Shown: positions 32,335-41,500 of the stretch, one piece after another
Position numbering within the stretch: position 1 is the first letter of the stretch
How the letters are laid out: each line of letters starts with the position of its first letter
Origin: Pseudomonadota bacterium
GTDB taxonomy: Bacteria > Pseudomonadota > Gammaproteobacteria > Burkholderiales > Rhodocyclaceae
Direction: 5' to 3'
Assembly (NCBI GenBank): GCA_018262235.1
Contig: JAGTRY010000024.1
Location: forward strand, 1-46,525
DNA: 46,525 nucleotides
The notes under the pieces: model-generated
What the model saw: only the letters and a program-made list of their open reading frames with translations
Databases searched by the model: none
What the model was told of the DNA's origin: nothing
Translations under genes and position numbers: made by a program

Positions 32335-34284
32335 TCAGGGTTCGTCGGGGGAAAGTGCCACATCGCCGCCCGACGCGGCGATCCTTCCGAGTCGCGTGGT
32401 CAGTGAGATGGGGCGCCGTTCAAACAGGGTTGCGTACATCTCGGCGTTGGCCATCACACGTTTGACATATTCACGCGTCTCGCTGATCGGGATGGTCTCG
32501 GCGTAGATCGCCCCTTCGAGCGGTTTGCTGTCGCGCCAGCGGCGTGGCCGGCCCGGCCCGGCGTTGTAGCCGGCAGCGGCGAGAACCTGATTGTTGGCGA
32601 GGAGGTCGAGCACATGACGCAGATAGGCACTGCCCAGTTGCACGTTGGTGTCGATACCGGTCAGCCAGCCCGGGTGGTAATCCCCCCAGCCCTGTTTTTT
32701 GGCGATCCATTTGCCGGTGGCTGGCATGACCTGCATGAGTCCCTGGGCGCCCACGCCGGAGCGGACCACGGGCTGGAAGCGGCTTTCCTGGCGGACCAGG
32801 CCAAAAACCCAGGCCAGGTCCAGCGAGTGGGTCTGCGCTTCCCGGGCAAACACGTCGTAGTACGGTGCCAGATAACGCAGGGCGAAATCGTGTTCGCTGC
32901 GGGTCCGTTCGGCCGCATTGATCGCGCGGTCATACAGGCCGATCCTTCTGGCATATTCGGCGGCAGCCAGCAGATAGCGGTCATCAGTACCACGCAAAGC
33001 CCAGTTCCACTCGCGGATGCCTTCGGTACGCAGATCCAGCCGGTACAGCGCAGCCACCCGGCGCAGCTCGGGCGAATTCTGGGCGCGGCTCAATTCCTGC
33101 GAAGACACCGGCGTGGCGGCTTTGGGCCAGCTGTACTGGCGGCCCAGCGCCTCGGTGGCGAGGATGCCGTAGAAATTCGGCTGATCAGCGTTGCGCAGGA
33201 ACTGCTGCTGCGCCTCGGCAGACTTGCCTTCGACCTGCAAGGCCCGGCCCAGCCAGTAGCTCCAGTCGGGTTGTTCCTGCTGTGCGGCGGGCATGGCTTC
33301 GATGGCCTGGCGTACCGCCGGCCAGTTGCCGGCACGCAGGGCGGCACGTACGCGCCAGGCGCGCTGCTCGTTAACCATGAGGGTGGCCTGTGCCTGTGCG
33401 AACCAGTTGCCGGCTTCCGGCATCTGCGCAATGGCGGCCATCCAGGCGAGCTGGCCCCAGGCATAGGCGCGTTCTTCGTCACGATAGGCCGGCCCATCCA
33501 GATCGCGCCAGCGTGCGGCTGCGTCGCGGACATCGCTGCGGGCCAGGCGTGTCAGCGCAGCCAGCACCGCTTCGCGCCCACCGCGTCCCGCCGGGTTGCG
33601 GGCATTGGCCGAAGCCAGGAAGCGTGCGGGATTGTCGAGTGCCGCATTCACCGTGGCCGGGTTGGGGATCTGCGATTCCGGGAGCGCGTTCACCACGTCG
33701 CGTGCCGGGCTGAAGCGCTTGGCTTCGACCAGGCGGCGGAAGCGCTGCCAGACATTCTCGGTGCTGACGCGGCCGCTGCTGACCAGGCTTCTGAGCGGCG
33801 GGTTGCAAGCGTCCGGCGTATCCAGCAGGGTCAGCCATACGCCTTCCAGCGCGCGGCTGGCATCGGCCGCATAGGCGCCGCCAGACTGGATGGCCCAGCA
33901 CTGGGCCTCCTGGTCAGGCTGGAGCAGCAGGCCGTAGTCGGCTTCGAATTGCGCCCAGCGCTTGTCGTTCGCCAGGCGCTTGACCCATTCGTTGCGCAGC
34001 TTTTCCGCCAGCCAGGTGCCCGCATTGCGGCGCAGGAAATCGCTGACGCCTTCGCCGGGAGGCGGTTCGGACAGACGTGCGATGCGCCCCGAGAGCAGCC
34101 AGTACTGCACATAGGGCTCCAGCACATGATCCGAAGGATTCGCGGCGAGTGCCGCAAGACGCTGAGAGTCGCCACGTGTCGCGGCATCGCGGGCGGCGAG
34201 AATGCGCTCATCGCCGGGGTCGGCCCGAACTGCACCGATCAGCCCTGCCATCGCGAGCAAGGCTGCGCACAACTTGTACTTCAT
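32335..34284 (-). CDS. slt: Soluble lytic murein transglycosylase
   Basis: Slt cleaves the MurNAc-GlcNAc bond of peptidoglycan in the periplasm, leaving 1,6-anhydro-MurNAc. The 649-residue protein has a signal peptide (MKYKLCAALLAMAGLIGAVRA) and a long superhelical ring of helices (to about 480). The catalytic SLT domain has the acid Glu in LVRQESRF, then GLMQVMPATGKWIAKK, NVQLGSAYLRHVL and AAAGYNAGPGRPRRW. The ATG at 34284 is chosen because it begins the signal sequence; the frame runs further upstream without sense. It leads the slt-CMD-YbaK operon. Confidence 0.93.
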   Translation of the reverse strand: MKYKLCAALLAMAGLIGAVRADPGDERILAARDAATRGDSQRLAALAANPSDHVLEPYVQYWLLSGRIARLSEPPPGEGVSDFLRRNAGTWLAEKLRNEWVKRLANDKRWAQFEADYGLLLQPDQEAQCWAIQSGGAYAADASRALEGVWLTLLDTPDACNPPLRSLVSSGRVSTENVWQRFRRLVEAKRFSPARDVVNALPESQIPNPATVNAALDNPARFLASANARNPAGRGGREAVLAALTRLARSDVRDAAARWRDLDGPAYRDEERAYAWGQLAWMAAIAQMPEAGNWFAQAQATLMVNEQRAWRVRAALRAGNWPAVRQAIEAMPAAQQEQPDWSYWLGRALQVEGKSAEAQQQFLRNADQPNFYGILATEALGRQYSWPKAATPVSSQELSRAQNSPELRRVAALYRLDLRTEGIREWNWALRGTDDRYLLAAAEYARRIGLYDRAINAAERTRSEHDFALRYLAPYYDVFAREAQTHSLDLAWVFGLVRQESRFQPVVRSGVGAQGLMQVMPATGKWIAKKQGWGDYHPGWLTGIDTNVQLGSAYLRHVLDLLANNQVLAAAGYNAGPGRPRRWRDSKPLEGAIYAETIPISETREYVKRVMANAEMYATLFERRPISLTTRLGRIAASGGDVALSPDEP

Positions 34285-34334
34285 GACGTAACATCCCATC
34301 CAGATCTGCCGGCACGCGCGTGTCGCACGATGCC

Positions 34335-34379
34335 CCTCACACCCTCGTGAGGCACGGTGCGAGAGAGGCAGTCTCTCGC
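34335..34379. other. Two adjacent hairpins in slt-fau divergent region
   Basis: CCTCAC/GTGAGG (34335-34340, 34347-34352) and GCGAGAGA/TCTCTCGC (34359-34366, 34372-34379) are two consecutive stems in the 127-base gap between divergent slt and the formyl-THF ligase. No T-run follows. They may be leader structures or operators; no regulator is suggested. Confidence 0.45.
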
Positions 34380-34411
34380 TATTCAATTCATCCTGCAAGG
34401 CAGCATACCAC

Positions 34412-34993
34412 GTGAGTTCCATCGAATCCGACCGCCGGGCCATGCGTGAGCGCCTGATTGCTGCGCGCGAAGCCCTTTCGCCCGCGTTGCGTGCCCGGAT
34501 GACGGCCGCACTGGCGACCCATCTTGCTGAATTGCTCGAACACCTGCGCCCGCAGATCCTCGGATTCTGCTGGCCGTTCCGGGGCGAGGCGGATTTGCGC
34601 GAGAGCCTGGTGCAATGGCGCGTCCAGGGTGCCGGGCGCCAGCTGGCGCTGCCGGTGGTGCCCGCGCGTGCAGGCCCGCTGACCTTTCATGCCTGGGCGC
34701 CGGGCGATGCAATGGAGATCGACCGCTTCGGCATTCCGGCACCTCTCGGTACACCTGCAACGCATCCCGATCTGGTCCTCGTGCCGGTGAATGGTTTCGA
34801 TGCGCGTGGCTATCGCATCGGGTACGGCGGCGGTTTTTTTGATCGCACCCTGGCCGCCCTGCAGCCCGCGCCGGTCAGCGTGGGGGTCGGCTTTGAAATC
34901 GCGCGCATCGACGATGTGCAACCGGCCCCGCATGATCTGCCGCTGGACTGGATCGTCACCGAGGCAGGGATAGCGGTCCGGCCGGCTGCTTGA
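34412..34993 (+). CDS. fau: 5-formyltetrahydrofolate cyclo-ligase
   Basis: This enzyme (also called YgfA/MTHFS) uses ATP to turn 5-formyl-THF into 5,10-methenyl-THF. The 193-residue protein has the basic N-terminal helix (RRAMRERLIAAREALSP), GFCWPFRGEADLR, and the signature VPVNGFDARGYRIGYGGGFFDRTLA, which forms the ATP loop. The start is the GTG at 34412. In many proteobacteria the 6S RNA gene lies just upstream; I do not see it in the 127-base gap here. It is convergent with dsbD, with only 19 bases between the stops. Confidence 0.93.
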   Translation: MSSIESDRRAMRERLIAAREALSPALRARMTAALATHLAELLEHLRPQILGFCWPFRGEADLRESLVQWRVQGAGRQLALPVVPARAGPLTFHAWAPGDAMEIDRFGIPAPLGTPATHPDLVLVPVNGFDARGYRIGYGGGFFDRTLAALQPAPVSVGVGFEIARIDDVQPAPHDLPLDWIVTEAGIAVRPAA

Positions 34994-35012
34994 ACGCCAG
35001 CCACGAAGACAC

Positions 35013-36869
35013 TTACGGGTGGGCGACAACCTGTCTCAGGATCGCACCGAAGCCTTCCACGTCCATGAAGCCGATCACCCGTTTGCCAGCGATTTCCTTG
35101 CCGGCGGGCGCGAAGAAGAGGATGCCCGGTGGGCCGAAAAGGCCGAAGCGGGCGAGCAGCTCACGGTCGGCCGGGGTGTTGGCGGTGACATCCGCCTGCA
35201 ACAGGGTGATGCCGGCGAGCTGGGCGGCAATCTTCGGATCGCTGAAGGTCTGCGCTTCCATTTCCTTGCAGCTCACGCACCAGTCGGCATAGAAGTCGAG
35301 CATCACCGGTTTCGTGCTGGCCGCGATGCGGGCGTCGAGTTCGGCGCTGCTCTGGATACGCTCGAAACGTGGCGCGGGATTGGTGCAAGCATTGGCTGCG
35401 CTGCAACCGGAGAGGCCGGAGAGCGGCTGGAGCGGATTGCGCGAGCCGGCCAGTGCGCCGATGAAGATCGCGGCGCCCGCCAGGAGCAGCAGGATGCCGA
35501 TGGCCTTGAAGGCGCGCTGGGACGCATGCGCTTCGGCAGGCAGGGAATCCAGTGCGCGCAGGAACACGCCGCCGACAACCAGCAGTGTGGCCCAGCCAAG
35601 CATCGGCAGGAGGGGCGGCAGTACCGGGCTGATCAGGTAGAGCGCGGTGGCGAGCAGGATGAGGCCGAAGAAGCGTTTGACGCCTTCCATCCAGGCGCCC
35701 GGTTTGGGCAGCAGATGGCGGGCGGCGACACCGACCAGGATCAGCGGTGCGCCCATGCCCAGCCCGAGGGCGAACAGGGCCAGGCCGCCAAGTACGGCGT
35801 CATGAGTCTTGGCGATGTAGAGCAGTGCGCCGGCAAGCGGGGCGGCTACGCAGGGGCCGACGATCAGGGCGGAGATCGCCCCCATGAGTGCCAGCTGGCC
35901 CACGGAGCCGCCGTGCTGGTGGGCACTGGCCGACAGCTTGTGCTGCCAGCGTGCCGGCACCTGCAGTTCATAGACGCCGAACATGGAGAGGGCGAGCAGC
36001 ACGAAGAGCAGCGCGAAAGCCCCCAGCACCCACACGTTCTGTAACCAGGCCGACAGCAGCTGGCCGGAAAACCCTGCGGCGACACCGGCCAGCGCATAGG
36101 TCACGGCCATGCCCAGGACATACGCGCTGCACAGCACGAAGGCGCGCTCCGCACTGATCCTGTGGCCATGGCCGACGATGATCCCGGAGAGGATGGGTAG
36201 CATCGGCAAGGTGCAAGGCGTTAAGCACAGGAGCAGGCCGAAGCCGAAGAAGCTCAGCAGGATCAGGGTGAGGTTGCCCCCGCTGATCAGGCCGGCGATG
36301 CGTTCCGGACTGTCTGCCTGCGCGGGCGCCTCGATCTGCCCGGGCGGTGTGACCGGGCTGTCCGGCGCCGCGGTGGGGGCCGAGGCCTCGAGATTGGCCA
36401 GCCAGTCCTGGCGGTTGTCCGGCACCGCGATGCTGGACATGTTGGCGAGCTGGAGTTCGAGCGGCACCACGCTGGGCGGGTAGCAGATGCCCATGTCGGC
36501 ACAGCCCTGATGGGTGACCACCAGGGTCAGCGGGCCTTTGGCCGGCGTCTGCAGGGGCAGGGTGAAGCGCAACTGGTCACGATAGATGGGCTGCTTGCCG
36601 AAGAACTTGTCTTCGTGGTCAAGCCCGGCAGGCAGTTCGATCTTGCCGAGCTGGGTGCCGGCGGTGTCGATGGCGAAGCTGAGCTTGTTGCGGTACAGGT
36701 AATAGCCCGGTTCGATGGCGAAACGGACTTCGATGGTCTGCTCGTCCAGCAGGCTGGCGGCGAGCCGGTAGGCCTGCTCCGGCGGCAAGGGTTCGGGCGG
36801 TGCAGCGCAGACCAGCCGGGTGAAGCCGGGCAGGAGAATGAACAGGGCGACGAGCAGGAAACGTTTCAT
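35013..36869 (-). CDS. dsbD: Thiol:disulfide interchange protein DsbD
   Basis: DsbD carries electrons from cytoplasmic thioredoxin to periplasmic reductants. The 618-residue protein has a signal peptide (about 22 residues) and an N-terminal domain with Cys123 and Cys129 (GCADMGICYPP). The eight-helix membrane domain has Cys219 (CLTPC) and Cys340 (VGPC), and the C-terminal thioredoxin domain has Cys531-Cys534 (WCVSC). All three redox pairs are intact. The ATG at 36869 overlaps the cutA stop as ATGA, a pairing common in proteobacteria. Confidence 0.96.
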   Translation of the reverse strand: MKRFLLVALFILLPGFTRLVCAAPPEPLPPEQAYRLAASLLDEQTIEVRFAIEPGYYLYRNKLSFAIDTAGTQLGKIELPAGLDHEDKFFGKQPIYRDQLRFTLPLQTPAKGPLTLVVTHQGCADMGICYPPSVVPLELQLANMSSIAVPDNRQDWLANLEASAPTAAPDSPVTPPGQIEAPAQADSPERIAGLISGGNLTLILLSFFGFGLLLCLTPCTLPMLPILSGIIVGHGHRISAERAFVLCSAYVLGMAVTYALAGVAAGFSGQLLSAWLQNVWVLGAFALLFVLLALSMFGVYELQVPARWQHKLSASAHQHGGSVGQLALMGAISALIVGPCVAAPLAGALLYIAKTHDAVLGGLALFALGLGMGAPLILVGVAARHLLPKPGAWMEGVKRFFGLILLATALYLISPVLPPLLPMLGWATLLVVGGVFLRALDSLPAEAHASQRAFKAIGILLLLAGAAIFIGALAGSRNPLQPLSGLSGCSAANACTNPAPRFERIQSSAELDARIAASTKPVMLDFYADWCVSCKEMEAQTFSDPKIAAQLAGITLLQADVTANTPADRELLARFGLFGPPGILFFAPAGKEIAGKRVIGFMDVEGFGAILRQVVAHP

Positions 36870-37192
36870 GCGGCAGTGGTCTCTTGAGCGATCCAGCCCA
36901 GATAAGCAGGCAGGCCGGTGTTCAGGGGCAAGGCAATGATTTCGGGCACTTCGTAGGGATGCTGCTCACGGATCGCGGTTTCCAGCGCGGCATAGCACGC
37001 TGTCGTGGTCTTGATCAGCAAGGGAACTTCCCGGGTTTGTTCCAGCGCGCCTTGCCAGCGATACACCGAATGGCAGGGCGCGAGGATGTTGACACAGGCC
37101 GCGAGCCGACGTTCCACCAGCGCCTGCGCAATCGCTTCGGCACAGGCGTGGTCAGGGGTGTTGCACAGTACGAGCAGGCAATCGGTGGACAT
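36866..37192 (-). CDS. cutA: Divalent-cation tolerance protein CutA
   Basis: CutA is a small trimeric protein first linked to copper tolerance; its exact role is still debated. The 108-residue product shows the whole family: LVLCNTPDHACAEAIAQALVERRLAACVNILAPCHSVYRWQG, EVPLLIKTT and HPYEVPEIIALPLNTGLPAYLGWI. It is coupled to dsbD and lies 51 bases after the sensor kinase. Confidence 0.95.
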   Translation of the reverse strand: MSTDCLLVLCNTPDHACAEAIAQALVERRLAACVNILAPCHSVYRWQGALEQTREVPLLIKTTTACYAALETAIREQHPYEVPEIIALPLNTGLPAYLGWIAQETTAA

Positions 37193-37243
37193 GGACGATC
37201 CCGGTGACAGCAGAGGCGGCGGCGATAGTGTAGCCGGATCGCC

Positions 37244-39124
37244 TCAGACGCGCCGGGGGCTGCTTTCCGGCGCCTTGCGCGGCAGAACGAGGGTGAAGCT
37301 CGCGCCTGCGCCCAGCTGCGAATCGACCGAGATCGTGCCGTTGAGCAAGGTGGTGGTCAGCCGATAGACAATCGCCAGACCCAGTCCCGAGCCGCCCTGA
37401 CCGAGGCGGGTGGTGAAGAAGGGATCGAAAATGCGGCCCATATGCTCGTCAGAGATCCCTTTGCCATCGTCGCGCACCATGATCCGCACCGTGTCCTCAT
37501 TCGGCGCCGACGCCTCCACCCAGACTTTGCCACTGGGCCTGGCATCCAGACCGTGCAGCACGGCGTTCTGCACCAGATTGCTGATGATCTGGCCGAGCGG
37601 GCCAGGGTAACTGTCCATCTGGATTCCGGTGGGCAGCGACAGGATCAGTTCGACGGGCTTGAAGCGCAGCATCGGCCGCAGGGTGTCCAGCACTCCGTGC
37701 AGCGTTTCGGCCAGATCGAAGCTGCGACGACGCTCCGAGGCCTGATCCACGGAAACCTGCTTGAAGCTTGCCACCAGTTCGCTGGCGCGCTTCAGGCTGG
37801 TGGAGGCGAGCTCGGCGCCGTGCTGCTGTTCGCTGATGAAGTGGCGCAGTGCCGAGCGGGTAATGGCGCCGTCGGCGAATTGCATGCCCATGTCGCGGGC
37901 TTGCTCCTGCAGGCTGCTGACTACTGTCAGGGCATTGCCGATCGGGGTGTTCAGCTCATGCGAGATGCCGGCCACCATGGCGCCCAGTGAGGCCATGGTT
38001 TCGGTATGGATCAGCTCATCCTGGGTGCGTTGCAGGATATCCACGGTACTTGCCAGCGACTGGTTGGCCTCGGCCAGGCGCTGGGTGCGCTCGTGGACAC
38101 GGTCCTCCAGCTCGTAGTTGAGTTGCTTCAGGGCCTCTTCAGCATCACGGCGCTCGGTCACATCCACGAATGCGGCAAAGATGCAGGGCTTGCCCTCGTA
38201 ATTGATGGTCTCGCTGTTGCAGACAAAGTAGCGGATATGACCATCACGCAGACGGAAGCGGACCAGCTGGTTGCGGGCATAGCCACGCTCGTGGAATCCT
38301 GTGATCCAGGCATTGCGTTCGGCCTCGCTGATCCAGAGATCCAGCTGTGTTGCGGTTTTGCCGATGACTTCGGCCTTATTCCAGCCGGAGAGTTTCTCCC
38401 AGATCGGATTGACGTCGTAATAGGTGCCGTCGGACAGCAAGGAGATGCTGACTGGTACCGGATTCAGGAAAAAGAAGGTGGAGAATTTCTCCTGGATCAG
38501 TTGCAGTTCCTGCACGCGCCGGGCCAGCTCCGCGCTGGTTTGTTGCTGTTGGGCCTGATGCTGATGCATGGTGGTGGCCAGATTGGCTGCAATCATGCCT
38601 CCCATCACAACGCATACAAAATAGACCGTCCAGTAATGGAAAGGTGTGCGGGGTACCAGATTGGGCCACAGCGTCGGCTCGAACAGCGCCATGATGCTCA
38701 GGGTTACGAGGATAGCGGAGCAGAGCATGAACGTATGGCGTCTGCTGCTCATCCAGGCACTGAGCATGACGATGGCAGGAAGCGCAATTGCGATCGGTGT
38801 GCGGATGCCGTTGACCAGCCAGCACTGCACACAGACCATGGTCGTCAGCCCCCACAGGAAGATGCCGAGCGCTGTCTTGAAGTGTTGCCGGTGCAGGAAC
38901 CACAGGGTTGCCAGCGGAATCAGCAGGCAACTGATGGACGTGACGAGTCTTTGTGCGAGCGCGCCGCTGCTGAAAATGTTGGAGAGCAGGCTCAGGGGAA
39001 AGCTCAGGCACAGGAAAAGCCACAATACCAAGCGGATTACGCGGATATTCGTGTCGGTCAGATCCATGCCCTGAATGGAGGCGGATGGGCCGGGCTGGCT
39101 AGAGGCGGGCGGTGGTACGGACAC
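37244..39124 (-). CDS. Membrane PAS sensor histidine kinase
   Basis: The 626-residue protein has about five or six membrane helices (residues 28-195), which may form the sensor, then a coiled coil. A PAS domain with PAC follows (about 212-335, NPVPVSISLLSDGTYYDVNPIWEKLSGW), then a second coiled coil. HisKA has His in GISHELNTPIGN, and the HATPase has NLVQNAVLHGL, VRDDGKGISDEHMGRIFDPFFTT and GGSGLGLAIVYRL. There is no receiver domain and no adjacent response regulator, so the partner is elsewhere. The start is the GTG at 39124 with AGGA upstream; an ATG at 39067 is possible. Confidence 0.9.
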   Translation of the reverse strand: MSVPPPASSQPGPSASIQGMDLTDTNIRVIRLVLWLFLCLSFPLSLLSNIFSSGALAQRLVTSISCLLIPLATLWFLHRQHFKTALGIFLWGLTTMVCVQCWLVNGIRTPIAIALPAIVMLSAWMSSRRHTFMLCSAILVTLSIMALFEPTLWPNLVPRTPFHYWTVYFVCVVMGGMIAANLATTMHQHQAQQQQTSAELARRVQELQLIQEKFSTFFFLNPVPVSISLLSDGTYYDVNPIWEKLSGWNKAEVIGKTATQLDLWISEAERNAWITGFHERGYARNQLVRFRLRDGHIRYFVCNSETINYEGKPCIFAAFVDVTERRDAEEALKQLNYELEDRVHERTQRLAEANQSLASTVDILQRTQDELIHTETMASLGAMVAGISHELNTPIGNALTVVSSLQEQARDMGMQFADGAITRSALRHFISEQQHGAELASTSLKRASELVASFKQVSVDQASERRRSFDLAETLHGVLDTLRPMLRFKPVELILSLPTGIQMDSYPGPLGQIISNLVQNAVLHGLDARPSGKVWVEASAPNEDTVRIMVRDDGKGISDEHMGRIFDPFFTTRLGQGGSGLGLAIVYRLTTTLLNGTISVDSQLGAGASFTLVLPRKAPESSPRRV

Positions 39125-39200
39125 GACGATTTCCTGAGACGTGATAAGGGTTATTGTCGTCCTGGTGCCTGAGCGTACAAACCGTCCGTTGGTACATGCA

Positions 39201-39986
39201 TCAACGCAGCAGGCGGCGGCGCATCAGCACGCGCGCGATAGCCACTCCGCATACGGCATAAGCCAGCAGCACCAGCATATGCAGCCACAGGTTGGGGACT
39301 TCGCCATGCAACAGCAGCGGGCGGATGGCACCGATGGCGTGACCCAGCGGCAAGACCAGTGCTGCGCCGCGGATGAAGGCCGGGAGTTGTTCGAGCGGGA
39401 AAAAGACGCCGCACAACATGGCCATCGGACTGATGAATAGCGTGAACCAGTACATGAAAAAGTCATAACCCGGTGCCAGCGCGGTGGCGATGAAGCCGAT
39501 CCCGGCGAAACACAACCCGGTCAGCAACACCAATGGCAGGGCCAGCAGCGCATGCTGCCAGGGGGCGAGGCCGAACACCGTGATCACCAGCAGGATCGCG
39601 CCGCCCGAGAACAGGGATTTGGTGGCCGCCCACAGCACTTCGCCGATCAGCACGTCATCAAGCGAGAGCGGCGCATTCATGATCGCTTCCCAGGTCTTTT
39701 GCTGGTGGGCGCGGGCGTAACCGGAATAGAGCGCCTCGAAGGTCGCGGCGTTCATGGTCGAGAACGCAACGGTGCCGGTGGCCAGGAAACAGATATAGCT
39801 GACGCCCTGCACCTGCGGCAACAGGGCTCCTAGCCCGAAGCCCAGCCCGAGCAGATAGATCAGCGGATCGGCCAGATTACCCAGCAAGGAAGGAACCGCC
39901 AGCCGGCTCCAGACCTTGAGATTGCGTTGCCATACGGACAGGGCGCGCCGGGGGGAGAGGTCGAGGGGGACGAGAAGCTTATTCAT
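39201..39986 (-). CDS. ABC-2 type transporter permease, NodJ-like
   Basis: The 261-residue protein has six membrane helices of the ABC-2 type. It carries NodJ-family features such as LADPLIYLLGLGFGLGALL, YICFLATGTVAFSTMNAATFEALYSGYAR, TWEAIMNAPLSLDDVLIGEVLWAATKS and ISPMAMLCGVFFPLEQLP. NodJ exports lipochitin oligosaccharides in rhizobia, but many non-symbiotic betaproteobacteria have close homologues of unknown substrate. The ATG at 39986 (MNKLLVPLDLS) is used. Its ATPase partner lies upstream on the same strand, separated by the RAYT gene. Confidence 0.88.
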   Translation of the reverse strand: MNKLLVPLDLSPRRALSVWQRNLKVWSRLAVPSLLGNLADPLIYLLGLGFGLGALLPQVQGVSYICFLATGTVAFSTMNAATFEALYSGYARAHQQKTWEAIMNAPLSLDDVLIGEVLWAATKSLFSGGAILLVITVFGLAPWQHALLALPLVLLTGLCFAGIGFIATALAPGYDFFMYWFTLFISPMAMLCGVFFPLEQLPAFIRGAALVLPLGHAIGAIRPLLLHGEVPNLWLHMLVLLAYAVCGVAIARVLMRRRLLR

Positions 39987-40025
39987 CGGATCGGAACCAC
40001 CTATGGCGCCGGGGAGGCAATGGGG

Positions 40026-40049
40026 GTTGGAGCGGCCATTGGCCGCGAA
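40026..40049. repeat. REP element, left copy
   Basis: A 24-base element with core GCGGCCATTGGCCGC. It is the inverted partner of 40522-40545 with a single base difference (T for C in the core). It lies just past the RAYT stop. Confidence 0.85.
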
Positions 40050-40053
40050 CACA

Positions 40054-40578
40054 TTACAACCATTTGGCATCCCATAAAGCGTAGTCGCCAAGATAGGAAA
40101 CCAAACCGGCACGCAGAGGATTGGCTACGGTGTAGCGGGCCAATGCTTGCAGATCTTCCTCCTTGCGCAAGGCGTGGTCGTGAAAGCCTGCTTGCCAGAC
40201 GCGTTCAAGCCTTGGCAAGCCTTTGTCGCTACGTGTCTGATTGAGCTTTCGTGCCGAGTTGCTTTTTACACTGCCTGCCAACTTCGAGAGATTCGTATCC
40301 GCTTGCAATGCAATCAGCCAGTGAAGATGATCGGGCATCAGACAGTACGCAAGTGTTTCTGCCTCACCCCGGGCACTGCTGGTGCGCAGGCAGTTCACAA
40401 CCACGCGTGCACTGGGCCAATCAAGAAACAAGCGTTTGCGCTGGTTGGTAACAAACGTCAGCAGATAAACCTGATTCGCGATGGAGACTCGCCCTCTGCG
40501 CAGAGAAGAGGCGTGAAAGGCTTCGCGGCCAGTGGCCGCTCCAACAGGGTATTCAGCCACATGCTTTCCCTCATTCAT
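40054..40578 (-). CDS. REP-associated tyrosine transposase (RAYT, Y1/HUH)
   Basis: RAYTs are single-copy Y1 transposases of the TnpA_REP/IS200-like group thought to spread REP sequences. The 174-residue protein has the HUH pair in MPDHLHWL (His84, His86) and a catalytic Tyr149 in [15 protein letters not shown], with basic QRKRLF and [11 protein letters not shown] segments. The first 24 residues include eight codons made by the right-hand REP. The ATG at 40578 overlaps the ATPase stop by eight bases; a GTG at 40560 is another start. It interrupts the ATPase-permease pair. Confidence 0.9.
   Translation of the reverse strand: MNEGKHVAEYPVGAATGREAFHASSLRRGRVSIANQVYLLTFVTNQRKRLFLDWPSARVVVNCLRTSSARGEAETLAYCLMPDHLHWLIALQADTNLSKLAGSVKSNSARKLNQTRSDKGLPRLERVWQAGFHDHALRKEEDLQALARYTVANPLRAGLVSYLGDYALWDAKWL
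40522..40545. repeat. REP element, right copy, inside RAYT ORF
   Basis: A 24-base REP with core GCGGCCAGTGGCCGC, inverted relative to 40026-40049. It encodes residues 12-19 of the RAYT in frame. The two REPs frame the transposase body. Confidence 0.85.
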
Positions 40579-41500
40579 CCCGCATTTCCCGCCCGGTCAG
40601 CTTGAGAAAGACATCTTCGAGATTGGCGGGGCGGTGCAGGATGCGCAGGCCTTCTTGCTGGGCGAGGTGGGCGAGCAGCGGCTGGGCATCCTGCACGTAG
40701 CAGAATGCGGTTTCCCCGCTGATCTCATGGCGATTGGAGTAGGTAGCAGCGTGGGTTTGCGCCCAGGCGGCGGCACCGCCGGTGTGGCCTGCCCATTCCC
40801 CGAAGACTTCCACCACCTGGGGCTCGATATGCGTGGCGATGACTTCGCGCGGCGTGCCGATGGCGATGATCTGGCCACGATCCAGAATCGCGATGCGATG
40901 GGCAAGGCGCTCGGCCTCATCCATGAAGTGAGTGGTGAGCAATACCGTCTTGCCCTGGGCGATCAGTCCCTTGAGGCGGTCCCAGATCAGGTGGCGGGCC
41001 TGCGGATCGAGGCCGGTGGTCGGTTCGTCCATGATCAGCAGATCAGGATCGGCCACCAGCGCGCGTGCCATGGTCAGGCGCCGTTTCATGCCACCGGACA
41101 GGGCGGTGACTTTCGCGTCGGCCTTGGCTTCGAGGCCGGCAAAGGCGAGCAGTTCGGGCACGCGGGCGCGTGCCGTGGCGGCCGGAATGCCGAAGTAACG
41201 GGCGAACACCAGAAGGTTCTCGGTAACCGTGAAATCCGGGTCCAGACTATCGTTCTGCGGCACCACGCCGACCCGCGCGCGGGCCTCGCGGGCCTGCTCG
41301 GGAACGGGCCGCCCGCATAGCGTGACATGGCCGGCGGACGGTTCGGTATGCCCCAACACGCAGCGCAGGGTGGTGGTCTTGCCAGCGCCATTGGGTCCGA
41401 GCAGGGCGAAACATTCGCCTGCCTGCAAGGTGAAGCTGATGCCCCGCACGACTTCGGTGTCGCCGTAAGTCTTGCGGAGCTGGTCGACGATCAAGGGCAT
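40571..41500 (-). CDS. ABC transporter ATPase, NodI-like
   Basis: The 309-residue ATPase has Walker [11 protein letters not shown]-loop VVPQND, signature LSGGMKRRL, Walker [14 protein letters not shown] and the switch His in [14 protein letters not shown]. The C-terminal region after about residue 220 is the NodI-type extension ([25 protein letters not shown]). It would pair with the permease at 39201-39986. The ATG at 41500 overlaps the GST stop by one base (TGATG). The substrate is unknown. Confidence 0.92.
   Translation of the reverse strand: MPLIVDQLRKTYGDTEVVRGISFTLQAGECFALLGPNGAGKTTTLRCVLGHTEPSAGHVTLCGRPVPEQAREARARVGVVPQNDSLDPDFTVTENLLVFARYFGIPAATARARVPELLAFAGLEAKADAKVTALSGGMKRRLTMARALVADPDLLIMDEPTTGLDPQARHLIWDRLKGLIAQGKTVLLTTHFMDEAERLAHRIAILDRGQIIAIGTPREVIATHIEPQVVEVFGEWAGHTGGAAAWAQTHAATYSNRHEISGETAFCYVQDAQPLLAHLAQQEGLRILHRPANLEDVFLKLTGREMRDE

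Noticed and set aside
34285-34411. 6S RNA gene upstream of the formyl-THF ligase
   Set aside because: The gap is only 127 bases and lacks the long central-bubble structure. It shows two short hairpins instead.
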